Positions 32,502 through 43,746 of a stretch of DNA of 64,000 nucleotides are shown here, piece after piece (positions within the stretch are counted from its first letter, which is position 1; the number at the start of each line of letters is the position of its first letter). The translations under genes were made by a program, and so were the position numbers. The notes below the pieces were generated by a model. It was not told the DNA's origin. It saw nothing but the letters and a program-made list of their open reading frames with translations, and ran no database searches. Source of the DNA: Siphonodentalium dalli (Eukaryota > Mollusca > Scaphopoda > Gadilida > Siphonodentaliidae); assembly GCA_032622095.1 (NCBI GenBank), contig CP136066.1:94137319-94201318 (forward strand). The letters run 5' to 3'.

Positions 32502-32678
32502 TACAGTAATACTCTAAATAATCGACTCCTTAACCACAGCAAAATTATGGGTAACTTTTCAGGATTAGTCGGAAATATAGCTTGTTGCCATTTTCATCGG
32601 AAAGCTCTCAGTGAGAGCTTTTCTATGAATGGCAACAAGCCATAATTTAAGGAGTCGATTATTTAGGGCATTACTGTA
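32502..32678. mobile_element. Family A foldback MITE, right arm shortened
   Basis: Both ends are present. The right arm lacks the segment between GCCATA and AAGGAGTCGATT. Confidence 0.85.
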
Positions 32679-33570
32679 CACCATACAAGATGGGAGGTCC
32701 GATCAATGTCAGCAAAGTGACCATGTCAAGGGTTTTCCTGTTCGATTGGCAAAGGACCCCCCCCCCCCCCCCCCCCCAGGACTGAATAAAATTAAATTGG
32801 GGTCACAAGTCAGAAAATATTAGGGTATATTTTATCTGCAAGATTTGGCATAGATTAAATTTGTTTGCCTTTGCATAAACTGTAGCAAAATAAATAAACA
32901 TAATGGTTTGACTGAGAAATCAATCCATTCTGATACATTTTGAGTAGCGTTTTCTGAAAAATCAAAAAATATTTTCTAAACAAAATAAAGTAAAAAAAAA
33001 GAGCGTTTTCTGAAAAATCAAAAAATATTTTCTAAAAACAATAAAGTACAAAAAAAAAATCAAAAAACAATTTAGGGTAGGGGTTCAATCGGGAAACCTT
33101 AAACACATAGATTTTTATTTAGCTTGGTGATATTGGGAAAAAATAGTGGTCTAACTGTGATTTTTAAAACAGTTAAAAAAAAATTGGATTACCTGGCAGA
33201 TGTTAGAGGAAAGATATTGTTACAAAGCGACATGTGGATATTTAAAGTAAATTTTTGTCAAAGCATACTGTAGTATAAAAGTCTAAGAGGGGAAATAGTC
33301 CACACATCTCAAGCTATTGTAAAGGAATTTGATTTCCTAATGTTTTAATGTTGTGAATTATTTTTAAACCCATAATCAATAGTCAGTGAATGACTCCTCG
33401 ATTTTGTTAATATTGTCAAAGACGTTTACGTCTCATTAGCAGTCAAACAAGATAAGGACACCATAATGTCACAGCCTTCAAGTCACATTGAAAGAATTCT
33501 CCCCTTCATAAGGTGGGAGCAAGTATATTGACCCAAGTTTTTTCTTATAGTTCTAACACAATAAGACAAA
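32679..33570. repeat. Poly-C run and a 57-bp tandem duplication in A+T-rich sequence
   Basis: A 17-18 base C run lies at 32759-32776. The block GAGCGTTTTCTGAAAAATCA ... AATAAAGTA is present twice at about 32945-33055. Nothing else is recognised. Confidence 0.6.
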
Positions 33571-33977
33571 GAAGCCTGAGTTTAGTGTGCCTGTCATATG
33601 AAGAATGAGGTCCCCATAGGGTGAATTTAGTGATGCTATCCAATTCACCCTCTGGGGACCTCATTCTGCTTTAGGCCTCATCTTCTCTGGAAAGTTTCTT
33701 TATTATAAAAATTCACACAGATTCTATTTATTTTTTAGTTTAGATAACTATATCCCCAAATTTAATAATCAAAGTTTCCAATGGGTGTACATCACAATAT
33801 TCTCCATTTGGGAACTTCAATCTGAGTCCATGTCTCCCATAGCAGATGAGGCCATACAGAATGAGGTCCTCAGAGGGTGAATTTAGTTATGTTAGACCGC
33901 TATGTGGGATAGCATCACAAAATTCACCCTCTGGAGACCTCATTCTGTAAATGACAGGCACACTAAACTCAGACTTG
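33571..33977. mobile_element. Family C element with perfect 8-bp target duplication (hAT-like)
   Basis: Ends GAAGCCTGAGTTTAGTG and CACTAAACTCAGACTTG. AAGACAAA lies immediately outside both ends (33563-33570 and 33978-33985). Both subterminal palindromes and the inner AATGGGTGTACATCACAA hairpin are present. The 8-bp duplication and end sequence support a hAT-type MITE. Confidence 0.88.
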
Positions 33978-33985
33978 AAGACAAA

Positions 33986-34196
33986 ATAGAAGAAGGGTCA
34001 TCGCATGTCTTCCCTTGTAATTAGGCACATTCAACAAAGGCCTGTTTATTTCAATAAGCCATATAAAGAATAATGAGAAAGAAAAGGGAATGGAAACACA
34101 ACAGCCAAGGGTCACTAATACGGTGCTGGACATTTACACAGTGGGCTATTGTCACCACATTCATCCTCTGAGGATGGCGGAGTACGTGTTTCAAGA
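33986..34196. other. Unassigned, with a family C scrap
   Basis: TACGGTGCTGGACATTTACA ... CATCCTCTGAGGATGG at 34117-34175 is a degraded family C end. Confidence 0.45.
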
Positions 34197-34258
34197 TACA
34201 GTAATGCCCTAATTAATCAACTCCTTAACCACAGCAGAATTATGGGTAACTTTTCATC
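34197..34258. mobile_element. Family A fragment (left end)
   Basis: TACAGTAATGCCC to GGGTAACTTTTCA only. Confidence 0.75.
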
Positions 34259-34448
34259 GAATTATGGTGCAGATATGTCTGGTATATAAAGGTTTGAATA
34301 ACAACGGGATGATGTTGCAAAAACAGTACCATTATTCATTTTTTCAATGTCTGGATAATTCACAGTGACGATGATCCTGGACCTAGAAAACACATGCTGT
34401 GATTGACAAATGTACACAATTCAAGACACAATAATCTTCACCCAATGG
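34259..34448. other. Unassigned sequence
   Basis: No gene or repeat recognised. Confidence 0.4.
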
Positions 34449-34452
34449 TTAA

Positions 34453-34834
34453 CCCTTTACCCAACAAACCGGCCAAAACAAGCTTCAACAGCCTAAAATA
34501 TCTTCGGTCTGTCTCAATAGAACCATACACATATGGATATCATTGGAACCGGCTCATTGACCACATTGTGATAGTTACAGTTATACCCTGTGCCAATGCA
34601 TTCTCTTATATATGCGAGTCGACCATAGGTCGCCTCGCATATATAAGAGAATGCATTGGCCTAAAAAAAATCTTTTTTTAACACTTTTTACCATTTTTTC
34701 TTACATTCTTTAACAATTTTATAATTTTTAATGTGTTAAGCCAATGCATTCTCTTATATATGCGAGGCGACCTATGGTCGACTCGCGTATATAAGAGAAT
34801 GCATTGGCACAGGGCCGTTCTGTTGGGTAAAGGG
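34453..34834. mobile_element. Family B element, 382 bp, sharing a TTAA with family J
   Basis: Lies between TTAA at 34449-34452 and 34835-34838, with CCCTTTACCCAACA and TGTTGGGTAAAGGG ends. Two TATATGCGAG...CTCGCATATA palindromes are separated by an A+T-rich spacer. An unusual 130-bp left arm contains CCGGCCAAAACAAGC. Confidence 0.88.
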
Positions 34835-34838
34835 TTAA

Positions 34839-35423
34839 CCCAAGGACCAGCCTAGATTTTTTAAATTGGGAGAAGTCACTTCTCCCTACTTGAATATTAG
34901 GGAGAAGTGGGCTGTTATCAGGGAGAAGTCATAATGGTTCAAGTTCAGTATACACCCCAACATCACCATTCTATGATACTCTAATGCATTATTGTTATTA
35001 TTATTATTATTATTATGCAATACAATAGGCCATTTATAAAACCATTATAATGTGAAAATACACTAATATAATCATAAAATACAGTTTAAATATATTGTTG
35101 GGACTGGTACAGTAATGCCCTAAGTAATCGACTCCTTAAACACAGGAAAATTATGGGTAACTTTTCAGGATTTAGTCAGAAATATGGCTTGTTGCCATTC
35201 ATCGGAAAGCTCTCGGGGAGAGCTTTCCGATGAATGGCAACAAGCCATATTTCCGACTAAATCCTGAAAAATTACCCATAATTCTGCTGTAGTTATGGAG
35301 TCGATTAATTAGGGCATTACTGTATATGAGAGAGGTCACTTCTCCCTGGGACAAAATTAGGGAGAAGTGACACAATTCAGGGAGAAGCCATCTCCCAAGT
35401 CCCCATCTAGGCTGGTCCCTGGG
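34839..35423. mobile_element. Family J element, TTAA-flanked, with nested family A
   Basis: Begins CCCAAGGACCAGCCTAGA right after the TTAA that ends the family B copy, and ends TCTAGGCTGGTCCCTGGG before TTAA at 35424-35427. Subterminal AGGGAGAAGT repeats are present on both sides. A (TTA)n run lies at 34990-35016. The family A insertion is at 35108-35324. Confidence 0.8.
35108..35324. mobile_element. Family A foldback MITE nested in family J
   Basis: Full length, with arms meeting at GCTCTCGGGGAGAGC and TA at both ends. Confidence 0.88.
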
Positions 35424-35427
35424 TTAA

Positions 35428-35932
35428 CATTACCTACATCTTCATGTGACCCTTATCCCCCGGACCTAATATATTACAGTTAATGCTACAATCCACAGTT
35501 GTGTAACATTTAAGCACTCTTTATATATAATAACCATCACAGAAGGATTCACCTACACCTACCTGTGACAAGGTTTCTGGACCTATGGTGCTACAGTCCA
35601 GGCCTGTATATCATCTGAGACCACTTAACCTCATACACACATGGCAAAGTGCTTGTAATTACTATCACAGCACCATTAATCTCCCAATTAGAAGAAGAAA
35701 TAATGCTTCATTCTATGATCAGTCAAGTTGCTAGCCACTAATCGCTTTAAGATGGAAATTTCACCACCATGCTCATTTTACTCACAAATGCTCCCTCAGT
35801 GTGGGCTGCAGTGAACATGTTTCAAAGGTCTTGTTCTTTAAATCATTATTACTTCTCTATTAGAACTGCACTCTGGATTCTGTGCAGACAACCTAGTATT
35901 AGCACTAGAAGAAATTTTTCATATAAAATCTT
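35428..35932. other. Unassigned sequence between inverted family B copies
   Basis: No gene or repeat recognised. Confidence 0.4.
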
Positions 35933-35936
35933 TTAA

Positions 35937-36318
35937 CCCTTTACCCAACAGAAGGGCCCTGTGCCAATGCATTCTCGTATATATGCGAGTCGACCATAGG
36001 TCGCCTCGCATATATAAGAGAATGCATTGGCTTAACACATTAAAAATTATAAAATTGTTAAAGAATGTAAGAAAAAATGGTAAAAAAAGATTTTTTTTAG
36101 GCCAATGCATTCTCTTATATATGCGAGGCGACCTATGGTCGACTCGCATATATAAGAGAATGCATTGGCACAGGGCATAACTGTAACTATCACAATGTGG
36201 TCAAGGAGCCGGTTCCAATGATATCCATATTTGTATGGTTTTATTGAGACAGACCGAAGATATTTTAGGCTGTTGAAGCTTTATTTGGCCGGTTTTGGCC
36301 GGTTTGTTGGGTAAAGGG
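35937..36318. mobile_element. Family B element, 382 bp, inverted partner of 34453-34834
   Basis: Lies between TTAA at 35933-35936 and 36319-36322. The sequence is the reverse complement of the 34453 copy with few differences, including a short GGCCGGTTTTGGCCGG duplication near the right end. Equal length and high identity suggest recent activity of this subfamily. Confidence 0.88.
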
Positions 36319-36322
36319 TTAA

Positions 36323-38200
36323 TAGGAGCTTAATTGTTACTAAAATTACAGTGTACTTGCTGTGCTCTATTGACAAATTAAAATGACGTTCCCCTCAACC
36401 ATGAAACTATAAAATAAAAGTATCATCACACATAGCAAAACAAGCCCTGTATGGGCTTAATAAACCTTGTAAGTCTGTTTTTTTTAATTCACAGATTCTA
36501 GGACGAGTTAAAATCGAACTTTAATACTCACAATATTTTTAAAACTAATTTTCCAGTCTCTAATTTCAAACTTTCATGAGGCATAAACTTTCCAGTTGTT
36601 GAAAAATTTCACCAAAGTTTGGGATCTCACCCCCAAACTCCCCTGTTTTGCCAGGTGTCTGTATTCTAGCCACCACCTAAATATATGTAAGCATAAATGA
36701 TGCCAGCCAATTATAATGTAAAGAGTAGAGAAGCTAACAACAGGGGGTTGTTCTTCACCATGCTCTGAATCCACCACTTGTTACTGAGTGAAAATGTTCA
36801 CAGTATAGATAAGCTAAACCGAGAAGATAAAAAAACTAAACTAAACTACAAACTTTTTCAAAGTCAAACACTTTGGAAGCATCATAAAGCAGGTTTTTAC
36901 ATTGACAGATGAAACGGCAGGAAGATTTTCCCATGCTCCCCAGTGTAACCTTGGCAAGGTTTCAACAGATTGCTCTCAGCTGATGAAAACAAGAGCAGAT
37001 AATTTTCCTGCAACCTGTGCAAATGGTGGTGGCAGCAAATATGATGTATCTGGTGAAGATTCCAAGAGCTTTAATTCCAAGACATGAGCCAACAGGGGAA
37101 CAAAAGGGTTGGGGGAGAGGGGAAACAGGACCACCTACCCCAATCGACCTGTGAGAACCCAACACAAATAAAGCACGAGATATATTATATATATGAAATG
37201 AGATATATTGCAGTCATGATACAATTATGGAACGGATTATAAATATATATTATTCTATGTGAATAACATAATATATATGGTAGTTGTAGGCCTACATGTA
37301 CATGAAAACGAAATAATATATAGGCTACTTGGTGTTAATATACAGATAGTTGTCTCGGTGTACAAAACGAGATACTGACCTCATCGCAATTGCTATCTGT
37401 ATCATAATATGCGCTCAGACTACATCGACAAAACAGGACTATTTTCACAGCGACAAGGTTTCTTATTGTTTCTCCTGTATGCAAGAGAAAAGGTGAAATT
37501 GATGACACTCTTAGAAACAAGGACAGATTATTCCTCAAACCTATCTTTTGAAGTCACCCGTCGACAAATATTAAACCAGAGGTGATAATGGAAGGGGTGA
37601 GAGAGAGAGAGAGAGGTGGCAGATGCACTCTTTCCGAAGCACTAATTTCTGAGTTCCCATTATGAATTTAAAATGGCTGGCTATAAATAATGCGCTGATA
37701 TAGATCCATAGTTATTATGGACAATATAGCACACGGCGTGCGCTTTTTCATCCGCCATAGTTACGGACGTCATAGCAGTTAAGAGATTAATTGTTTCACC
37801 AACATTAGAACCAAATCAAAAGGACCCTTCAACATTAATTGTAACATTACAGGTAGGGACAGTCACAAAGTTTGATAAGGCAATGAGATAACCTAGTTAA
37901 CATCTCGCTGAGCATCATTTTCTTATATAGTTCTTTACACAAGTAACTCGCTCAACCAAGGGAACCCTCCAAGAAACAAGACCATAATTATACCAATTCA
38001 AGTCATTGCTTGAATAGCGTGATTATCAGAGTAGTCTATCAAGAAATCACATCTGTGACAAATTTTTCGATTTTAGTGCAAGGAAATGGTGCATCAACAG
38101 CAAGGTGCGCACATCAGATAATAGAACTACACCAATACAAGTCTTTCATCAGAGCGCGAATATAATCGTATAATCATGACGATTACAGATAATGATCAAT
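36323..38200. other. Unassigned sequence
   Basis: A 61-codon frame at 36902-37087 was considered as a terminal exon and not accepted. A (GA)n run lies at about 37600-37615. No other gene or repeat recognised. Confidence 0.4.
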
Positions 38201-38204
38201 ATCA

Positions 38205-38440
38205 AGGGTAGTTGGTGCACTTCAGATATGACCTTGACCTCGGGTGCGAAACAGGATGCAATCGTCACACACAGCACTTAACTATTGATTGATCTGTGAT
38301 GCATCTTTGTGCACTTTCGACGGGGTATGAAATTTAATGATTATTCTTTTAGAGGTTTGAATAATAAATGAAGTAAAACGTTTCCTGGAAGTAAGTCACA
38401 TGATGACCCTTTCTTTACCAAATGGATCCTCCCGAGTTAT
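38205..38440. repeat. Segmental duplication, copy 1
   Basis: TGACCTTGACCTCGGGTGCG ... CCTGGAAGTAAGTCACATGA is repeated at about 40346-40500, and each copy is followed by a family D element. Confidence 0.75.
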
Positions 38441-38453
38441 AAAAGTACACATT
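38408..38453. mobile_element. Family D left end, interrupted by family H
   Basis: CCCTTTCTTTACCAAATGGA ... AAAGTACACATT is cut by the family H element. The expected continuation (GGAATG) resumes at 39644, and more of family D appears at 40183-40337. Confidence 0.7.
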
Positions 38454-39638
38454 CACGGTGGGGATTCACGTGGTTTTGAGTTGATGAGTATCACGCATTC
38501 AAAATGGCCAAGACGATCTCAAACGCGACCAGAAACTAGCAAAAAGGTAATAAACTAGGATAATGATATATATATATAGTATTTTGGCAGCTACGAGCAT
38601 ATGCTGTACTATTTTTCAAACAAGCTGATACCTCATATGTGTCCAAACTCACAGTTGTTTGCGCTAACATTATGACCAAAGTTGTCAGTCGAAGGATTAT
38701 CCTAGATGTATAGACTTGCGCACGGTGAACTTGTAGAATTTTTTTTTTTTAAATATACCTTATATACATACCACAGGGAGTGTCGCTATTCGGTACAGAA
38801 TAGCGTAGTATAGCCGTCACCGTTGGAATTTCTGACTCACTGCACCGATTATGGTCGGGTAAAAGGTATTGCTACTTCCAAAAGTGATAGAAACACTCCT
38901 TACAAAGTACAATGCTGTAGAATGCCGATATAAACTTGTTTTATACTTTCAAGTGGTAGAAATCTTTCTGCGTGAACAATTAACATGACTGATTCATTAA
39001 CGTGGGGAAAATACAACCCTCTTTCTGATTGGTCGATATCAACTGACGACTCACGTGGCTTTGTTTACGAAAACACGGTCAGAAAAAAAACATTATGTTT
39101 ATTAAATATCGACCAATGAGAAAGGGGTAGCTGTAAAGTTCATGTTAATGGTTCAATTCGAAGCAATTTGTTCACTTCAAAGTATACAAAAGTTGTTTTT
39201 GGACATTCCACTGCATTTGACACTGTAAGGTTTTCTTTCATTTTGGAAGAAGAAAAACAAGCGACAATGCCGTTTACGTGGCCATAATCGGTTCAGTGAG
39301 TCAGAAATACCACAAATTTAGGGAATCGGAAACCGAATGCTGTCTGGCCTTGTCTATATATATATATATTATGTAAACATTGTTTGCTAAAAAGTGCCTG
39401 TGACTTGATTATTCCACAAACCTCTGACTGGCAACTTTGGTCAGAATGTTATAGAAAACTACTGAGTATTTCCGAACAAATAAGGTATCAACTTGTTTAA
39501 AAAATAAACTAGCATATGGTCCGAACAGTCAAAATGCTATGTTTTGTGTCAGTTCCTCATATATTATGTTTTTGTTCGTTTGCACATTTTGAATGCCAGG
39601 TACTCACCAACCTCGAAACGACGTGATTCCTCACCGTG
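38454..39638. mobile_element. Family H element, 1185 bp, CACGGTG ends and 5-bp duplication (Transib/RAG-like)
   Basis: Left end CACGGTGGGGATTCACGTGG; the right end is its near complement. ACATT lies immediately outside both ends (38449-38453 and 39639-39643) within a family D sequence, so the 5-bp duplication is secure. Inner arms pair again (GACCAAAGTTGTCAGTC / GACTGGCAACTTTGGTC), and a third inverted pair encloses 38816-39311. Transib and RAG-like transposons have CAC...TG heptamer ends and 5-bp duplications; the G at heptamer position four departs from their usual A/T. No transposase. Confidence 0.75.
38816..39311. mobile_element. Inner palindromic element within family H
   Basis: GTTGGAATTTCTGACTCACT plus GCACCGATTATGG on the left matches CCATAATCGGTTCAGTGAGT plus CAGAAATAC on the right. 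A second inner pair involves GATTGGTCGATAT / ATATCGACCAATGAG. It may be a separate CACTG-ended element nested in H. Confidence 0.5.
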
Positions 39639-39643
39639 ACATT

Positions 39644-40182
39644 GGAATGGACTTTTGGCAACCACAAGCGTGCAGTGGTGCTTATGCCTTAGGCGCAGGT
39701 GAATGACAACATCATATAATTTTTTCTATATTTTCTATAGCGATGAGCCAAATTCTGGTGGCGTGTACTCTTTTTTGTGAAATTGACAAGTGACTTCTGG
39801 TTAGCAACTGTCTGGAGAATGTTAAATTGTGGAATCGGCAGTGAACCAACGAGATGAAAATAGAATTGTCAACTTCCGAAGAACTCCCATTTAGGCATTT
39901 TAGTTTAATGTACACCAATTTCGTTAGTTAGCTTAATGAGAACCAGAGAAGATGTCATTACACGGTTCATGACGTCATTTAAGTCATTTTGGATTTGTGG
40001 GCCAGAATCCAGACAAGATTGCACAATCCATGACAATACTTGTCATTTCGTCTCCACGGGGGCCATGCATTGCATGCTGTTACATAAATTATTCTCAGCA
40101 TTATGTCGCTGATAAAAAGTTAATTCGATGCACAGCGTGTGAGGTTGCTCCAATACGTGTCACGTACGATTCATATTATTTT
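39644..40182. other. Unassigned insertion in family D copy
   Basis: About 530 bp separate the GGAATG and GAGGAATGTTCC parts of a family D copy. No terminal repeats were seen. Confidence 0.45.
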
Positions 40183-40337
40183 TGAGGAATGTTCCGGAAA
40201 ATATAAGCAGATGATAGACAGGGAAATAGATAATACAAATGCAGAAGGACTCCTATTGGTTCATGGTAAATGTTCAGATAATATGTTCAACAAACGAGCC
40301 ATGTTTGTTGAACTTATTATCTGAACATTTACTAAGG
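40183..40337. mobile_element. Family D distal part
   Basis: GAGGAATGTTCCGGAAAATA through the hairpin GTTCAGATAATATG / TTATTATCTGAAC. It directly precedes segmental duplication copy 2. Confidence 0.7.
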
Positions 40338-40500
40338 GAAATGACCTTGACCGTAGGTGCAAAACAAGATGCAATCGTCACACACAGCACGTAAATATTG
40401 ATTGATCTGTGATGCATCTTTGTGCACTTTAATGATTTGTCTTTGTATAGGTTTGAATAATTTGAAGTAAAACGTCTCCTGGAAGTGTGTCGTATGATAA

Positions 40501-40733
40501 CCCTTTGTTTACCAAATGGATTCTTCCACTGAGTTATGAAAGTACACATTGGAATGATTGTTGAGGAATGTTCTGGAAAATATAAGCAGATGATAGACAG
40601 GGAAATATGTTAATACAAATGCAGACGGACTACTTTTGTTTCATGGTAAAGGTTCAGATAATATGTTCAACAAACGACCATGATATCTCAACATTTACTA
40701 ATGGAACAACTAGTCACTGAGTATTTAGTGTGA
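40501..40733. mobile_element. Family D element after segmental duplication copy 2
   Basis: CCCTTTGTTTACCAAATGGA to TATTTAGTGTGA before TTAA at 40734-40737. The left flank is ATAA rather than TTAA. The inner hairpin right arm is truncated. Confidence 0.7.
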
Positions 40734-40939
40734 TTAATCTTCGATTTGTTATCTTGGGTAATTATTTTTAACTATTGGAATTTGTGCATAGCTGCATGAC
40801 ACTGAAGACAATGCTATTTTTTCCATATTACATGCAAAGAGCTATCAGAGAAGATGGCAATTTCAAGACGGACAAAATGAGGACAGTAAAATTTATAGTG
40901 TTGGATGGTAAATGCATAGTGGTCAGCTTTGTTCCAGGG

Positions 40940-41187
40940 CAAGCCTGAGTATAGTGTGCCTGCCATTTGCAGAATGAGGTCCCCAGAGGGTGAATTTAGT
41001 ATCGCTATCCCGCAGTGGGCTAGAATGACTAAATTCACCCTTAGGCCTCATAGAAGATGAGGCAATGCAGAATGAGGTTCCCAGAGGGTGAATTTAGTGA
41101 TGCTAGCCCACTATGCAGGATAGCATCACTAAATTCACCCTCTGGGAACCTCATTCTGCAAATGACAGGCACACTAAACTCAGGCTT
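40940..41187. mobile_element. Family C element, interior deleted
   Basis: Ends CAAGCCTGAGTATAGTG and CACTAAACTCAGGCTT with both subterminal palindromes brought together. No 8-bp duplication was found. Confidence 0.75.
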
Positions 41188-41259
41188 ACTACAAATGAAG
41201 GAAAATAAATCAATAAATTATAGGTAATAAAAAACAGCTAGCCCAGAATGTGCAATTCT

Positions 41260-41520
41260 TCATTATTTTGACATATACCTCAGCTCAATCCAACATGTTC
41301 ATTGTTATACATTAACATGAACCCCACCCCAATCCCACATTTTTTTTTACATATATCCCACCCCAATCCAACGTCGTTATTTTGACATAAATTCCACCCA
41401 ATCCCAGCATCTTCTTAATATTTTGACATATATCCCACCCAATACAACATTTTCTACCATGTTCTGTTATATCTCCGATTTATTATTTTGACATAAGACC
41501 CACCCCAATAAAATATTTCC
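41260..41520. repeat. ~55-bp degenerate tandem repeat
   Basis: TTTTGACATATATCCCACCC followed by CAATCCAACAT recurs about five times with variable spacing. Confidence 0.7.
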
Positions 41521-42570
41521 TTCTGGGGCCTTGGCAGAGATCATCATAAGATCATTTATAACATGTTTGTGGTGTCAAAGTGTGAACAGATTGCAGCCTT
41601 ATGACCAATTTAAAATAACAAGCAGCAATTATCTGGTGCAGACATCCATGCATCAATTGCAACTGTTGGCATTACGTACACGAAACTCGCACTACTTCCT
41701 GCATTGCACGCGTGTTTGTAATTGACAATCCCTGATGCGCAGACTTGTAATTTCTCTTCGGGACAAAGAGTTCACTAAGCCATCTGATGTTTGACGGAGT
41801 GTGTTAGGTGCGCACTTATTGCAAACACGATTTGTGCCTAAATGTAGCATAATGCACCGATAATTTATGGGTCAAATTGAATGGATTTGCGGCAGAAAAA
41901 AGTCATTGGGAAGAAATCTGTGTCAATCTATACACTTGCTGATTGATGCGTTGAGCTGCGATTCATTTTTGTGCATAAATTAACTTGTTTTTCAAGATTG
42001 TTTTTTATCCAGTTCATCAACAGTCATGCTAATGGCAGGAGCATGAGTCAATTTCTCGATGCCTGATGGTACCTAGAAAATTCCAAACTCCAGGCAGAGT
42101 TATCTCCCATATCGCTCTGCTGAGATACCACTGCCACTAGGACTCTTGGTAAGGATTTCTGACATGATCATATTAGTTCTTATGTTTTAGGATTAAAATT
42201 GTCTATGTCTGGCTCATGCAGTTCATATTGTTCTTATCAATACCGAAAGAATTACCATTATTGCAAACTTGTGGTGGTGAATAAATATAGTTCCGACGAT
42301 ACGTAAAAATAGATGTATCCATCTGCAAAGTACCCTCCTTGTGGCAGTGATCTATCGTAGTGATAACAGAAAGGGTGCTGCATGGAGTTTGAGAAAATTC
42401 ATCCCCACCAAACACCCCCCCCCCCCCCCACCCGCCATAGATTGTCAACATTTTTATCTATGGTTTTGAAGGAAAATAAATTTTATATAACCTGGTACTA
42501 TTTAAAGATGATTTGATTTACATAGACAATTTCATCCAATAATAAAAGTATAAGTTCACAAGACATACAT
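41521..42570. other. Unassigned sequence with a poly-C run
   Basis: A C run lies at 42415-42429. No gene or repeat recognised. Confidence 0.4.
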
Positions 42571-42579
42571 GTAGTTACC

Positions 42580-43745
42580 TAGTCCAAGTCTTCTTGTACT
42601 AAAACCAGCTAAGATATTGGGATGGCGATGCTGGCGTTTAGTCCAAGCCCGCTTGCATACCAATCCTAACACATGAGTTACGCCCACGATCTGTGGCGGG
42701 AATTTGTGGTGTATTTTACTCGATTTACCTAGCAAATCAATACATGATGCTATATACATCGGAAAGGCTTACATCTAATGGTCATAATGGTGTATAATAA
42801 TCTAACTTTAATGTTAAATTACACATAGAATATTCCGGTTGATTGCCACAAACATCGATTTGTTTCTCTGTTTGTTTACGTTTTAACCGAAAGCCAAAGT
42901 GGTCCGAATAAGTTCGGCATAATCCGCTGTTTGTTCTGGGAATTCTACTTTCCGTTTCTATATATAGCGCGGGTTTTCCGAACAAAAATGGCGAAAACCG
43001 ATCACCCGAAAGTCCAGTTTTCTATGTGCTTTCAGAACAATTCCCGCACTAAAAACTTAATGACATAATGGAGGATCAGAACGGTAGTTTAGTTGACAAT
43101 TATCGCAAGCAACTTGTCAAAATTGGAGCAAATTAGATCTCTTGTGTCTGACTTGCCATGCGTGTGGTGTGCATTTTGACATCTGTGTTGATAAAATAAT
43201 CGGAGAACCGAATCACACAGTTTCGAAATATAGTTCTTCCGTTTTAGTGGGACTTTTCAAACTTAAGGTTCATTTATTTAGTGTATTACATTTATATCTC
43301 CAATGTTTAATTAATCTATTTATTATTTTATTTATTGACACACATAATTACGATTACAATGGAGAATTCATCGTAATTTGCGTTGTTGTCCAAAATCTAC
43401 GGAATATTTTCAACGGAAAATGCCGAACACAGTTCGCGAGGTCAACCGAGTTCGCATACTTTTAAAAAATTGTAAACATTGAGGTAAATGTCTCTTTTCG
43501 CATTAAATTACCGTTTTAAATTCACAACTGATGTGGGTTTCAGATAAAATAGCATGTCTTCTGCGGAAAATATCCGTTTATTGTCGCAATTGTGATATTT
43601 TATTTCATATAATTGTGGTTTTATTTGAGCGGGTCACTAACGCTTAAGCCGTGTCATAAGCGAGCATATAGGGCGGTCTTGGACTAAACGCCTGCATCGC
43701 CATCCCAATATCTTAGCTGGTTTTAGTACAAGAAGACTTGGACTA
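42580..43745. mobile_element. Long-TIR element with 9-bp duplication (Mutator-like)
   Basis: TAGTCCAAGTCTTCTTGTAC ... and its complement form terminal inverted repeats of about 70 bp. GTAGTTACC is repeated exactly outside both ends (42571-42579 and 43746-43754). Long TIRs with a 9-bp duplication are typical of Mutator-like elements; shifting the boundary by one or two bases would give a 7-bp reading. The interior carries a TATA box and a 26-codon frame but no transposase. Confidence 0.75.
42957..43068 (+). promoter_or_regulatory. TATA box and short ATG frame inside the Mutator-like element
   Basis: TCTATATATAGCGCG (42957) lies about 30 bases before an ATG at 42988 in the context ACAAAAATGGCG, opening a 26-codon frame to 43068. 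It may be a promoter and 5' exon remnant of the parental transposon or of a captured gene. Confidence 0.3.
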
Positions 43746-43746
43746 G

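Noticed and set aside
36902-37087. Possible terminal exon with a 61-codon frame
   Set aside because: The acceptor-like context is ordinary and the translated peptide has no recognisable domain; without transcripts it cannot be supported.
43142-43465. 107-codon frame inside the Mutator-like element
   Set aside because: Composition is that of A+T-rich non-coding DNA with scattered cysteines, with no MULE transposase or zinc-finger pattern.
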